From assembly GCF_030813495.1 (NCBI RefSeq), contig NZ_JAUSUI010000011.1, positions 87,551 through 151,550 on the forward strand: a stretch of DNA of 64,000 nucleotides, given 5' to 3'. Source of the stretch: Ancylobacter polymorphus. Lineage in GTDB: Bacteria; Pseudomonadota; Alphaproteobacteria; Rhizobiales; Xanthobacteraceae. The notes beneath the pieces are model-generated. The model had not been told where the DNA came from. It saw only the letters and a program-made list of their open reading frames with translations, and did not search any database. The position numbers were made by a program, and so were the translations under genes. Below are positions 20,301 through 27,564 of the stretch, piece by piece; position 1 is the stretch's first letter, and each line of letters begins with the position of its first letter.

Positions 20301-20330
20301 GCCCGCGCGCCGCTCCTCACTGCTCGCCAC
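11385..20330 (-). CDS. Hybrid PKS-NRPS megasynthase KS-AT-ACP-aminotransferase-C-A-PCP-E
   Basis: 2981 residues. Order: N-terminal docking helix (10-45); KS (45-455; Cys in DTACSSS near 202, His in ECHGTGTPLGD and TNIGHLEAAAG); AT (555-850; GHSLGEW, malonyl-type HAFH near 742); ACP (LGVDSLAL near 958); class III PLP aminotransferase (1060-1485; Lys in TYGKIVGGGLP near 1333); C (1510-1900; PHIVTDG); A (1930-2430; FTSGSTGRPKG); PCP (GGDSIMAI near 2488); epimerization domain (2540-2960; HHLVFDMVSW, GHGRD, RTIGWFTT, FNFLG). There is no KR, so the beta-ketone is left for transamination, as in mycosubtilin MycA. Start GTG 20330 has GGGAGG 5 bases upstream and overlaps the FAAL gene by 14 bases; a TTG at 20345 is less likely. 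In the A domain the position of Asp235 is Ala. Confidence 0.93.
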   Translation of the reverse strand: MASSEERRAGLLARLSRLHPEQVTDLMLALEGRIDALRAETARARAPVAIIGLAARFADVDSALAYGRLLFEGRDAVRPAPADRPERDGLPPGGYVEGVETFDPGFFGLRPLEADAMDPQHRLALMLAWQALEDAGYADAARRSRATGVFLGLGANEYESRFQATGSLSPAAILGNAGSIAAGRIAHWLDVTGPALVLDTACSSSLVAVHAACRALRSAECDLALAGGVNLTLDADVTAALAAAGMLGPRHACRTFDAAADGYVRGEGGGLVVLKRLADALRDGDAIRAVIRGSALNHDGHSSALTAPNGAAQRAVIASALADAGLSAADVQAVECHGTGTPLGDPIEVQALAAAYGLLRTEPLLLGSVKTNIGHLEAAAGIAGLIKMVLALEAGRLPATLHQTQPNPRIAWDELPVRVVAEAMQWPAGAPRRAGVSSFGFSGTNAHLILEEAPPAPEVPVAPPLPAVLAFSAPDAEALRRVAAGLADHLAADPQIPLAGIAAALNRGRGRFAHRAACLARSPEEALAGLRAIAAGEAPQVGAVGQALPDIPKVAFLFSGQGSQWPGMAADLYAADPAFRARIDAAGLQMGRDLAARMFDREGPPLTDTAEVQPVLFALEMALAERLAACGITPDLVAGHSLGEWSAACLAGVVPFEAALDIVAARGALMGALPPGGEMVAVFAPLEQLEAALHAVEGRLDIAALNAPEEVVLSGPGEAIAQVLAALDAEGIRSQRIVTSHAFHSHLMDAAVEPFEQRVRAAMLAAPRLPVVSNVSGDLSVDLCDPAYWGRQIRQPVRFGAGLDTLAREGVNVVVEIGPAATLVGFAQRAAGFEGRDTRFIPTMRRNRAAGETLALALCRLFVAGLDVTWPASGAVPARLPPYPFARDRHWVEAPRRHAAALLPPVSAMPAAVPVPAAPALNREDIRAALATSLRRSLQLSEAALAGDAGFFTLGVDSLALAEALSTLERRWKVAIPRRELFTTLTTPRALLERVLREVEAKAPDPAAAAAAIAPLSAIPTMAALSAATEARVSSPTLPPASPPPATPTEALSPEAAGFIADFAARYGASHGASRHQREAFGPVLADSRAVAGFRPETKSLLYPIIGVKGQGSHVVDADGNDYVDLTMGFGVQLLGHSPPMVVEAIQRQIAEQGLFLGPQAEKAGEAAALIAKLTGNERSVFCNTGTEAVMTALRLARHATGRSLVAMFAGSYHGHFDGTLARSGSDGASLPLASGTPPGMLADVVVLDYADPEGSQMALEALGDRLAAVIVEPVQSRRPGLQPRDFLHWLRGFTARAGAALIFDEVLLGFRVAAGGAQAWAGVRADLVTYGKIVGGGLPIGVVSGRSAFLDGIDGGVWPLDGAGGPKAERTFFAGTFNKNPLAMAAATAMLGHLDASGPALQERLNARTQALCATLNAALEEDGSPLRVEHFSSVLRFTGASDLFYSQLISRGVYVWEGRTCFLSTAHSEDDLAHVARAVRESARALATAGLMGGAALPPPSAVPRRFATAPGQQALWTLAAFSPESAAAYNQSLVLRLPGALDVAALSAALADLVARHDSLRMRFENDGAMAVIEPEARVALEQAAFADAAELDCFVREMAARPFDLSRAGMLRVALLSGGTQTALVLVQPHIVTDGWSLQVLANELGQLYTARLAGTEPALPAPAAYERFAGFARDAAADAEAAAHWQSVFAQPPAALALPTDRPRPPLQTYEGGTVRALLPPAFAAELAARARALDCSLFTLCLAAYGQLLAELSGADDLVVAIFAAGQPLVGEPGLTGYCISTVPVRLEGLKGDALAATRAAMAQAMAYPAYPLSAIVKASGVRRDPSRPPLASVSFNLDRVEPLAPFGGLAPTPRANAHGRVRWDLNWNLESSEEGLAIEANFNTDLFDAARVEAWVARYRTLLEAVGTAPAEPEAPVVPAPPESAPLPTSLADHVAHWAATTPDAPAVVDRDGTLSWAELARSSGDLAARLAAQGVERGDRVAFCLARGAGPLVAMAAASHLGAAFVPLDPDYPATYRATLLAACGARVVVADAATAGEPVAVPVLGWNRDPQPGETPPHAERAADDLAYVLFTSGSTGRPKGVRVSCGGLDAYARALLRRLDLSGPQVFAIATSFAADLGYTSVIGAVASGGTLNVLDAATARDPAAFIDWMTRHPADVLKIVPTHLAALMAHPEAAALLPRRALVCGGDVLTFGLVEKLRALRPELRLFNHYGPTETTIGCTMVEVTPTLAAGAQAPDRVPVGYALDGVQIDIVDAEGAVLPAGETGEIRVSGAGVALGYVGEAEAEPMPAGEAATGFIRLDDGTRAYLTGDLGSRDADGLTRFLGRKDDMVKVRGHRVDPNGVAAQLRACAGVRDAAVLALREDDGTVRLVGAAVAPGQDAPRLDAQLKDKLPEAQRLSRLILVEALPLTVNGKLDRTALRALFAAPMAGDAAIVAEASGTGDPLATVLALWRELFAALGTAASLGPDDDFFALGGDSIMAIQLAGKARAAGWLLSPAQIFTAPTPRALAALMKPAAADTVEARGPVAEPVPLTPIQNWFMGLAMPDRRHWALTAVFDLPPGTAPAAVEAALAASVARHDGLRIRLQEGAPPLQQVVDAPGLPALLREKVAVGQDVSPREDRMADRLVATIDPLAGRPLAAGMIEAGAVLRLVVAVHHLVFDMVSWAILADDLARALSDPPQPVLAPPTAWSWWCRHQAGAGAAFEADRPYWQSVALAPTAVPLDHPAAPDVEGSARTRDLRLEAALSQPLLADLAERFGHQPQESALALIARPLIAWTGGALQLELEGHGRDTGDGAIDLSRTIGWFTTRYPVALPAETGDLPAWLLAVKERARAAAGRAMGYGLLRAATPPLTGSRPQVSFNFLGDISRFGHAGLALVRLGAGRERAAQAARPHRLAFNCWQEGGALVLRCEFGAGHDAATIERLLDAVRAEAEACRVVAAQSARRYSPSDFAGLALSQDDLDTLIAFT

Positions 20331-22461
20331 GGCCGCCTCCCTCAATCATCGACAGAAGTTCTTCGAGGTCGCCGCCCGCGCCGGGCGGCGGAGCCGGTAT
20401 CGACGGCGAGGCTTGCGCCGGCATTACCTGGGGTTGTCCCGTCAGATACGCCACGAGCGCGTTGACGGTTGGATGGTCGAAGGCCAGCGTTTGCGGCAGG
20501 GCACGGCCGAGATGGGTGCCGAGGGCGCCAGCGAGATCCACCGCGTCGATCGAGGTGAAGCCGAGTTCGCCAAGCCCGCGATCCACCGCGACGGCCGAGA
20601 CCGGAAGGCCGAGCCGGCCTGCCAGCCAGTCGCGAATCCAGCGCTCCAGCGCCGGCACGGCAAGGGGCGTCGCCGGCGCGTGCGCCGCCGCGCGCGCCGT
20701 GTCCGATGCGGCATCCAGCCTCTCCTGCCGCGCGCTGCGCCACTCCGCGATAACGGGCAGTTCGCCTGCCCGCCAGGCCTGCCGGTTGGCGGCCCGCTGG
20801 ATCTTGCCGCTGGAGGTGCGCAGCACCGCACCGGGCTCGACCAGCACGATGCGCGAGAGCTGGAGTTCCAGCATCTGCCACACCGAAGCGCTGATGGCGC
20901 TGAACAGCGGCGCGGGATCAGTGCGCCGCTGCGTGCGCTCCAGCTCCTGCACCAGCACCACCTGTTCGCCACCGGCCTCGCCGATGAGGCCGAACGCTGC
21001 GCCGCCGCCCGCGCGCAGCGCCGGATGCGCCGCCTGCGCCACGCGCTCAATATCCTGCGGGTAGTGGTTCGAGCCGGAGAGAATGATGAGGTCCTTGATG
21101 CGGCCGGTGACGCAGAGTTCGTCGCCGATCATCGCCCCGAGATCGCCGGTGCGCAGATAGCCCGTCGGGTCGTCCTCGCCCTCGATGCGCACGCCGAAGG
21201 TGGCGGCGCTTTCCTCCGGCCGGCGCCAATAGCCGCGCGCGATGGTCGGCCCGCCGAGCCAGATTTCACCGACGCGGTCGGCCGGCTGGCGGCGCTTTGT
21301 CTCGGGATCGACGATGGCGACGCGCACATCTTCCAGCGGCGCGCCGCAGCCCGGGATGAGGGTCGTGCGGGCCGATGCGCCAGCCTCGACGATGCGGCCC
21401 TGTTCCAGCGCCGCGGCATCGAGCGAGAACAGCCGAGGCGCCGCGCCCGTGGGGCTGGCGGTGACGGCCAGCGTCGATTCCGCCAGCCCATAGGCCGGGG
21501 CGAAGGTCTCGCGGCGAAAACCGTGCGGGGCGAAAGCGGCGATGAAATCCTCCATCACCTGCGGGTCGATCGGCTCGGCGGCGTTCATCGCCATGACGAG
21601 GGAGGAGAGGTCGAGGCCTGCCCGCGCCTCGGCCGGGATGCGGCGGGCACACAGATCATAGGCGAAGCTCGGGGCCGCCGTGTGGGTGCCGCCGAAGCGG
21701 CTGATCGCCTCCAGCCACAGCAGCGGGCGCTGCAGGAAGCTGTTCGGTGCCATCTGCACGACCGGGCAGCCGGAGTACAGCGTCTGCAGCAGGCCGAAGA
21801 TCAGCCCGAGATCGTGAAAGGCCGGCAGCCAGGTCACCATCGTGCTCGCGGGCGAGAGACCCCAGGCTGCTTCCATCCGCGCCATGTCGGCCATGAGATT
21901 GGCATGGCTCACCTCCACGCCCTTGGGCAGGGCGGTGGAACCCGATGTGTACTGGATGAAGCAGGTGGCCGAAGGATCGACCTCTCGCAGGGGCGCGGGT
22001 GCGATGTCCTGCGCGTCGAGATCGCCGACATCCTGCCAGCGCAGGGCGGCCAGCTCCGCGCTGTCGGCCTGCCAGAGGGTCGATTGTTCGGCGACGCCGC
22101 CGCCGGTCAGGGCGAGAGCGGCGCCACTGTCGACGGCCACCGCCTGCAGCCGCTGGATCAGCCGGTGCCGGCGCGGCGGGTTGATCGGCACGGCGAGGCG
22201 CCCCGACCACTGGCAGGCGAGAAACGCGACGAGAAAGTCGACGCAGGGCTGGAACACCAGCAGCACCGGTGCGCCGGGCGTGCTCGCCCGTTCGAGGAAA
22301 CCGGCGACACGGGCGGCGCGGGCCGCCAGTTCGGCCGCGCCGCAGCGCTCGGCCACCGCGCCGGAACTGTCGAGGAAGGTGATGGACCAGCGTGCGTCCG
22401 GGCTCTCCGCCAGCGCGGCGAGGCGGGTGGCGACGGTGCCGGTCGGGAGAACGGGGCTCAT
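20317..22461 (-). CDS. Fatty acyl-AMP ligase fused to acyl carrier protein (lipopeptide loading)
   Basis: 714 residues. Residues 1-575 are a FAAL of the acyl-AMP ligase family: core motif YTSGSTALPKG near 168, AYGLAEST near 325, YLRTGDLG and GRIKDLIILSGSNHYPQDIE with the FAAL-type C-terminal hinge. Residues 595-670 are an ACP with the phosphopantetheine Ser in GELGFTSIDAVDL. The last 30 residues (DLEELLSMIEGG) form a short helix likely to dock onto the KS protein. It adenylates a free fatty acid and loads it onto its own ACP. ATGA overlap with the ABC transporter gene upstream and 14-base overlap with the megasynthase downstream show tight coupling. Confidence 0.92.
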   Translation of the reverse strand: MSPVLPTGTVATRLAALAESPDARWSITFLDSSGAVAERCGAAELAARAARVAGFLERASTPGAPVLLVFQPCVDFLVAFLACQWSGRLAVPINPPRRHRLIQRLQAVAVDSGAALALTGGGVAEQSTLWQADSAELAALRWQDVGDLDAQDIAPAPLREVDPSATCFIQYTSGSTALPKGVEVSHANLMADMARMEAAWGLSPASTMVTWLPAFHDLGLIFGLLQTLYSGCPVVQMAPNSFLQRPLLWLEAISRFGGTHTAAPSFAYDLCARRIPAEARAGLDLSSLVMAMNAAEPIDPQVMEDFIAAFAPHGFRRETFAPAYGLAESTLAVTASPTGAAPRLFSLDAAALEQGRIVEAGASARTTLIPGCGAPLEDVRVAIVDPETKRRQPADRVGEIWLGGPTIARGYWRRPEESAATFGVRIEGEDDPTGYLRTGDLGAMIGDELCVTGRIKDLIILSGSNHYPQDIERVAQAAHPALRAGGGAAFGLIGEAGGEQVVLVQELERTQRRTDPAPLFSAISASVWQMLELQLSRIVLVEPGAVLRTSSGKIQRAANRQAWRAGELPVIAEWRSARQERLDAASDTARAAAHAPATPLAVPALERWIRDWLAGRLGLPVSAVAVDRGLGELGFTSIDAVDLAGALGTHLGRALPQTLAFDHPTVNALVAYLTGQPQVMPAQASPSIPAPPPGAGGDLEELLSMIEGGGRGEQ

Positions 22462-25235
22462 TGAGAGGGCACCTGCAGCTTCAGCCAGGCATAGTGCTTC
22501 ATCATCGCCTCATAGCGCGGGGCGAAGGTGGAGACGATCTTCTGCTCGACGTCGGGATGCGCCGCGAGCAGCGCGCGCAGCGTCGCCCGGTCGATGGTCA
22601 GCAAATGGCAGGGCTTGCGCGTCACCACACGGGTGAACTCCTCCGCATGTTCCAGCACCGTATTCTCGCCCAGCGCGTCGCCGGCTTCCAGTACCTCCAC
22701 CGACATGAAGGTGCCGTCCGGAAGGCGCACGCTCTGCTGGGCTTCGCCCTGTGTGATGAAGATCAGCCGATCGGCCGGCCGGCCGTCCTCGATCAGCACG
22801 GTGTCCGGCCCCACCGTCTCGACGCTCATGCGGGCGAGCAGGTTTTCAAGGAAGCCCGGCGCCAGTCCCTGCAGCAGCGGGCGCTTGCGCAGCCGTTCCA
22901 GAAGCTGCTCGCGCGGCACGACGCCTTCCGCACCGGCGATGACACTGCGCTCCCACAGATCGGCATAGACGCCCTCGGCTTCCAGCAGCGCGGCATGGGT
23001 ACCGCTTTCCACCACCCGGCCGGCTTTGACGACATAGACGAGGTCGGCATGCTCGCACTGGGTGAGGTCATGGGTGACGGCGACCACGGTGCGTCCCTTC
23101 GTGACCTTGCGCAGCGTCTCTTCCACCGCGACGCGGCTCGCCGGGTCGAGCGCCGAGGTGGCTTCGTCCAGCAGCATGATCTGCGGATCGTGAAGAATGG
23201 CGCGGGCGATGGCGATGCGCTGGCGCTGCCCGCCCGAGAGCTTGCTGCCGCCCTCGCCGACATCGGTGTCGTAGCCATCGGGCAGCGCCATGATGATCGG
23301 GTGAATGTCGGCAGCCTTGGCCGCCGCCTCCACCTCGGCATCGCTGGCACCCAGCTTGCCCATGCGGATATTCTCGCGCACCGAGCCCTGAAACAGGATG
23401 GTCTCCTGCGGCACCAGCGAAATGAGGGAGCGCAGCTGCGCCTCCCCCAGCATCCGGATATCCACCCCGTTCACCCGGACATGGCCGCTGCGGGGCGAAA
23501 ACTGGTTCTCGATCAGCCGCAGAATGGTCGATTTGCCGGAGCCGGACGGACCCACCACCATCACCCGCCGCGGACAGTCGATGGAAAGCGACACCTTGTC
23601 GAGCGTCGTGGCGGTGCCGTCATAGCTGAAACTCACCTCATCGAAGGTCAGCGAGTGCACCTTGCCGCCAATATTCTCCGGCCGCTCCGGGTCGGGGGCC
23701 GCGTCCGGCTTGCCGAGCAGGGCCTGCACCCGCTCCAGCCCGCCGACGCCCTGGATGAGCAGCGGCAGCTGGGCGCCGATGAAGCCGGCGGCGCCGCCAA
23801 TGGTGAGCAGCAGGGTGATGAAGGCAACGATCGTGCCCGAGGACACGTCGCCATGCACCGATTGCAGAGCGCCGAGCCCAATGACAAGCAGCTGCGCCGC
23901 GCTGACGCCGAAGCTGGTCATGCGGCCAACGAGACCGGAGGAGAAATACTGATGGTAGCTCGCCTTGAACAGACGGGCGAGCTGGGTGGTGAACAGCTTC
24001 GACTGCAAATCGTGCAGGCCGAAAATGCGGATCACCCGCTGCATGAGCAGCGTTTCCTTCACCACATGGGCAACCTTGGCGTCCTCCGCCCCGCGTTCGT
24101 AATTGTAGCGCACCGCGCGTTTGCTGAAGCCTCGCGGCAGCCAGAAGGCGATCATCAGCGACACCAGCGTGGCGATGGCGAGCTGGGTGTCGAGCGTGAA
24201 CGCCACCGCCACCGAGCCGATCAGCATCAACCCCTTGGAGAACAGGCCGGGCACCGCCCAGATGACCGCCTTCTCCACCACGGTGAGGTCATTGGAGAAA
24301 TCCGCGATGATGGCGTCGGTGTCGGAACTGGCGAGTTCGCGCGCGTCCATCCGGTTGATCTTGGAGAACATGCGCGCGCGCAGATCATTGAGGATGCGCG
24401 GCCCGAGCTTGGCGACGGAATAGTCCAGAATGACGCCGAAGAAGGAGGCGGCGAGGAAACCCCAGATGAGATACCCGATATAGGTGCGGATCACCTCGAC
24501 ATTGCTGGGCTTTATGCCCTCGTCGAACAGCGTCTGCAGCCAAAGCGGGACATAGACGGCGTAGAGAATCTGCACCGCATTCGCGACGAGAAACCAGAAC
24601 AGCAGCATCTTGTGCCGCGCCGCCGCCTTCGCCACCCAGATCACGAGATGGGTCGGCCCTCTCTCGGGGGTGCCGGCGCGGATCTCGTCCTGCCATTTCA
24701 GTTCGAGCGCCCCGGTGGACACGCCGGCCACCGCCTCGCAGGCGGCGTCCACATTGCCATTGGCGCCCATCTTGCGCCCGAATTTCAGGAAGCCGCGCGG
24801 TCCCTTGGCCTTCAGGAGATATTCGACGAACGCCGCCGCCCGCCGCACATCCTTCTGGTCCACCTCCGGCATGAGCAGGCGGCCCGCCAGCCCGTTGAGG
24901 TCATGCGCGTCGGTGCGCGCGATGCGCACGGGCGCGGGCTTCTTGCCGTCCTCGCGGCCCACTTCCAGCAACACCGAATGCAAGAGACCAAGCCCGAGCA
25001 GCCCCCAGGCGCCGCTCGGCATCGCCAGCTTGTAGGTGAACAGATGATGCGCGACGCGCCGCACCGGATCGCGACGCGCCTCATCCGGATTGGCGGCCAT
25101 GGCGGCGGCGATGAAGCCCTTGTCCGGCTTGATCGCCAGCCGCTCGCAGGCCAGCGCATAAAGGCGCTGCAGCTTGTGCTGCACCTCATCCTCGGTTTCG
25201 TGCTTCTTGAACCAGTCGAAATGCCGATTGGACAT
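22458..25235 (-). CDS. ABC exporter with C-terminal cyclic-nucleotide-binding domain
   Basis: 925 residues. A soluble N-terminal extension of about 200 residues has no recognised domain. It is followed by an ABC transmembrane domain (205-490) and an ATPase domain (515-745) with Walker A GPSGSGKST, signature LSGGQRQR and Walker B IMLLDEATSALD. A cyclic-nucleotide-binding (CAP_ED) domain follows at about 775-890 (MSVETVGPDTVLIEDG, GDALGENTVLEH). Half-transporter layout, so it should dimerise. It is encoded between the type II thioesterase (9 bases) and FAAL (4-base overlap), hence probably a lipopeptide exporter or flippase. The fused nucleotide-binding domain could make export ligand-gated; this is inference. 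Confidence 0.9.
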   Translation of the reverse strand: MSNRHFDWFKKHETEDEVQHKLQRLYALACERLAIKPDKGFIAAAMAANPDEARRDPVRRVAHHLFTYKLAMPSGAWGLLGLGLLHSVLLEVGREDGKKPAPVRIARTDAHDLNGLAGRLLMPEVDQKDVRRAAAFVEYLLKAKGPRGFLKFGRKMGANGNVDAACEAVAGVSTGALELKWQDEIRAGTPERGPTHLVIWVAKAAARHKMLLFWFLVANAVQILYAVYVPLWLQTLFDEGIKPSNVEVIRTYIGYLIWGFLAASFFGVILDYSVAKLGPRILNDLRARMFSKINRMDARELASSDTDAIIADFSNDLTVVEKAVIWAVPGLFSKGLMLIGSVAVAFTLDTQLAIATLVSLMIAFWLPRGFSKRAVRYNYERGAEDAKVAHVVKETLLMQRVIRIFGLHDLQSKLFTTQLARLFKASYHQYFSSGLVGRMTSFGVSAAQLLVIGLGALQSVHGDVSSGTIVAFITLLLTIGGAAGFIGAQLPLLIQGVGGLERVQALLGKPDAAPDPERPENIGGKVHSLTFDEVSFSYDGTATTLDKVSLSIDCPRRVMVVGPSGSGKSTILRLIENQFSPRSGHVRVNGVDIRMLGEAQLRSLISLVPQETILFQGSVRENIRMGKLGASDAEVEAAAKAADIHPIIMALPDGYDTDVGEGGSKLSGGQRQRIAIARAILHDPQIMLLDEATSALDPASRVAVEETLRKVTKGRTVVAVTHDLTQCEHADLVYVVKAGRVVESGTHAALLEAEGVYADLWERSVIAGAEGVVPREQLLERLRKRPLLQGLAPGFLENLLARMSVETVGPDTVLIEDGRPADRLIFITQGEAQQSVRLPDGTFMSVEVLEAGDALGENTVLEHAEEFTRVVTRKPCHLLTIDRATLRALLAAHPDVEQKIVSTFAPRYEAMMKHYAWLKLQVPSQ

Positions 25236-25244
25236 GGCGGCTCT

Positions 25245-26123
25245 TTATGATTCGCGGACAGGCGGGAACGGGGGACGCCCGGCGGAGGCTTGCCGACGCG
25301 CAATGAGATCGCCGACCAGGGCGGCGAAGGCGACCGTCGCGCCACTCCAGGGAAAATGGCCGGCCGAAAGCATGTGGAATCCGACCGGGCCGTTGCCCAC
25401 CTCGCGCCATGCCGCGCTCTCCTCGGCGGAAACGGAGGGGTCGGCAGTGAGGCGGATGACGGAAAGCGCGCAGCGCAGCGGCGTGGGATCGATGAGCCGA
25501 TAGGTTTCGCAGGCAGCGAGATCGGCGCGCAGCGCCGCTTCCTCGCGCGGCCCGAGAAGGTCGCTGAGGTCGGGACCGGCGGCGCCGAAGCACTCGCGCA
25601 GTTCCGCCAGCAATTGCGCGCGCGGCAGGCGGTGCAGCGGCGCCTCCTGCGGCGGCCGGCTCGGCGAGCGGAAGCCGGAGACGACAAGATGCAGCCCACC
25701 CGCCCGGGCAGGGTCGTCCCGCTCCAGCGACCGCGCCGTCTCGAAGGCGAGCAGCGCGCCGAAGCTGTTGCCGAGCAGCGTCACACAAGGCCCGTCCGGC
25801 CCCGGCGAGGCACCGAGATCGTCGGCGATCGCGGACGCCAGCGCCCGGCCAAGAAGCCGGACATCGGCGAGCGGCGGAGCCTCATCCGCCGACATGCCGG
25901 GAACCGGGGCGTCATGGCCCGGCAGCGCGACCGTGGCGACGGCAATGTGCAGCGGCAGGGCGGCGGCGAGCCCGAGGCAGGACAGCACGCTGCCGCCGGC
26001 ATGCGGCAGGCAGATGAGCACCGGCGCACCCGCCGGGCGGCGCACCCAGCGCAGCAGGATCGGCGGCGCTGCCGGGGGCGGCTCCGGCACGTTGATGCGG
26101 GCCTCGGATCGCCGCGAGATCAT
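25245..26123 (-). CDS. Type II thioesterase of the NRPS cluster
   Basis: A 292-residue alpha/beta hydrolase of the GrsT/TEII family. It has LLRWVRRPAGAPVLICLPHAGGS at the N-terminus, nucleophile Ser in LGNSFGALLAFE, Asp in LTADPSVS and His in AGHFPWSG. It removes misprimed acyl or aminoacyl groups from carrier domains. A longer frame to a GTG at 26192 exists, but the ATG at 26123 gives a family-like N-terminus. First gene of the leftward arm, divergent from the dioxygenase. The Shine-Dalgarno site is weak. Confidence 0.87.
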   Translation of the reverse strand: MISRRSEARINVPEPPPAAPPILLRWVRRPAGAPVLICLPHAGGSVLSCLGLAAALPLHIAVATVALPGHDAPVPGMSADEAPPLADVRLLGRALASAIADDLGASPGPDGPCVTLLGNSFGALLAFETARSLERDDPARAGGLHLVVSGFRSPSRPPQEAPLHRLPRAQLLAELRECFGAAGPDLSDLLGPREEAALRADLAACETYRLIDPTPLRCALSVIRLTADPSVSAEESAAWREVGNGPVGFHMLSAGHFPWSGATVAFAALVGDLIARRQASAGRPPFPPVRES

Positions 26124-26159
26124 GACAAAATTCGCCAATGGACAGCGCCCACCGATGTG

Positions 26160-26183
26160 CCACACCGTGATGGCGCGGTGTGG
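26160..26183. promoter_or_regulatory. Palindromic element in the divergent promoter of the lipopeptide cluster
   Basis: Perfect inverted repeat CCACACCG (26160-26167), 8-base spacer, CGGTGTGG (26176-26183), between the two operon starts (26123 minus, 26288 plus). It is a dyad of operator size in the only intergenic region that could control both arms. The binding protein is unknown. Confidence 0.5.
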
Positions 26184-26287
26184 GGGGACCATCCCTTCGC
26201 CGAACGCGTCTCGCGCGGCGCCGTCGCCGGTCGGAGCGACAGCGTCCGGGGCCAGCCCGTGCGCCGCAGCCGAATCCAGGAGGATCC

Positions 26288-27154
26288 ATGCCGAACGACA
26301 CCTCTCCCATCGACGAGGCGATGATCGAGACCCTCGACCGCGATGGCGCCATCTGCCTCAGGGGCGCTTTCGGCCCGGAATGGGTCGATCTCGCCGCCGA
26401 AGGCATCCGCCGTAACCTCGAGAGCCCCGGCGCGCTGTTCCAGAGTTTCTCGCCCAATGACAAGGGCGCCTTCTACTCCGACATCTGGTCGCGCCGGCAC
26501 ATTTCCGAGCTCGAAACCTTTGCGCTCGAATCGCCCTCCGCCGCCATCGCCGCGCGCTGCCTGCGCACCCCCTCCGTGCGGCTGCTGCAGGACACCTGGT
26601 TCTACAAGAGCCCCGGCACCCAGGCGCGCACGCCCTGGCATCACGACAATGTGGTGCTCGGCCCGTTCTGCTCGATCTGGGTGGCGCTCGATCCCATTCC
26701 GCGCGCCGCGGCGCTGGAATTCGTGCGGGGCTCGCATCGCTGGAACAAGCTGTTCATGCCGGCGAACTTCTTCGAAAGCGAAGAGGCGGCACTGCCGGCG
26801 GTGGAGGAATTCTACGCCCGCTACCACGGCGAATTCGACATCGCCGCGCGAGACACCTTCTCGCGCGTGCCGGACATCCAGGCCCATCGCGAGGACTACG
26901 ACATTCTGAGCTGGGACATGGAGCCGGGCGATTGCCTCGTCTTCCACGCCCGCACCCTGCACGGCTCGCCCGGCAATACGCTGGACCATGACACGCGGCG
27001 CATGGTGACGCGCTGGGTGGACGAGACCGCCGTGCTGGCCCCGCATGGCCGCACCGTGGTCGATCGCCTGGTGGCGGAAGGCTTCGAGGTCGATCTCGCG
27101 GTCGGCGCGCCGATCCGCGGCAAACTCTTCCCGGTGCTCACGCCCCTTGCCTGA
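26288..27154 (+). CDS. Phytanoyl-CoA dioxygenase-family Fe(II)/2-oxoglutarate oxygenase
   Basis: 288 residues with the PhyH double-stranded beta-helix pattern. The HxD iron motif lies in TPWHHDNVV (near residue 119), the distal His in FHARTLHGSPGN (near 223) and the 2-oxoglutarate Arg just after, in DTRRMVTRW. GGAGG 6 bases before the ATG fixes the start. It opens the rightward arm of the lipopeptide cluster. The expected role is hydroxylation of an amino acid, carrier-bound residue or fatty chain of the product; the substrate cannot be read from sequence. Confidence 0.88.
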   Translation: MPNDTSPIDEAMIETLDRDGAICLRGAFGPEWVDLAAEGIRRNLESPGALFQSFSPNDKGAFYSDIWSRRHISELETFALESPSAAIAARCLRTPSVRLLQDTWFYKSPGTQARTPWHHDNVVLGPFCSIWVALDPIPRAAALEFVRGSHRWNKLFMPANFFESEEAALPAVEEFYARYHGEFDIAARDTFSRVPDIQAHREDYDILSWDMEPGDCLVFHARTLHGSPGNTLDHDTRRMVTRWVDETAVLAPHGRTVVDRLVAEGFEVDLAVGAPIRGKLFPVLTPLA

Positions 27155-27564
27155 GACGTGGCGGGCGGCGCGGCCGGAAAGGGCACGCGCCCCCGCACCC
27201 GGCGTGCCCGAGCGGGTGCGCCGAAGGCAGGGGGGCAGCCTTTCCTTTAGGGAAGGCATCAGCAGCAACCCATCAGCAATGGCATCCGACACGCGCCCGT
27301 TGCCGCCCTCGCCACACCCCGCCGGCCGGCGTGGGCGTATATCACGCCCTCCCCGCTGCACGCGGGGGTTGACGTGCAGAGACGGACGAACCCGAAGTCT
27401 ATGGAGCCGATCATGCTAACGCAGCCATGTGAAACGCGCGTGAATTGCTAGAACCTTATTGCACGGCTTGCGAGAGAATACTGAAAACGGGTCAAAAATA
27501 GACAGTTGCCCAGACGAGCGACCCGCGCTAAGCCATCATCCGCAACTCTGGCTGGAGAAGTCCT
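27155..27564. other. Intergenic region of 410 bases inside the cluster
   Basis: No coding sequence seen. After the dioxygenase stop there is a GC hairpin without a T-run (GGGCACGC 27181-27188 with GCGTGCCC 27202-27209). The second half (about 27400-27520) is distinctly AT-richer than its surroundings, as expected for a promoter of the small ABM-like gene, but I could not find convincing -35/-10 boxes. Confidence 0.5.

Noticed and set aside
27369..27420. TTGACG near 27370 as a sigma-70 -35 box for the ABM-like gene
   Set aside because: No acceptable -10 box occurs at 16-18 bases; spacing to the nearest AT-rich hexamer is too long.
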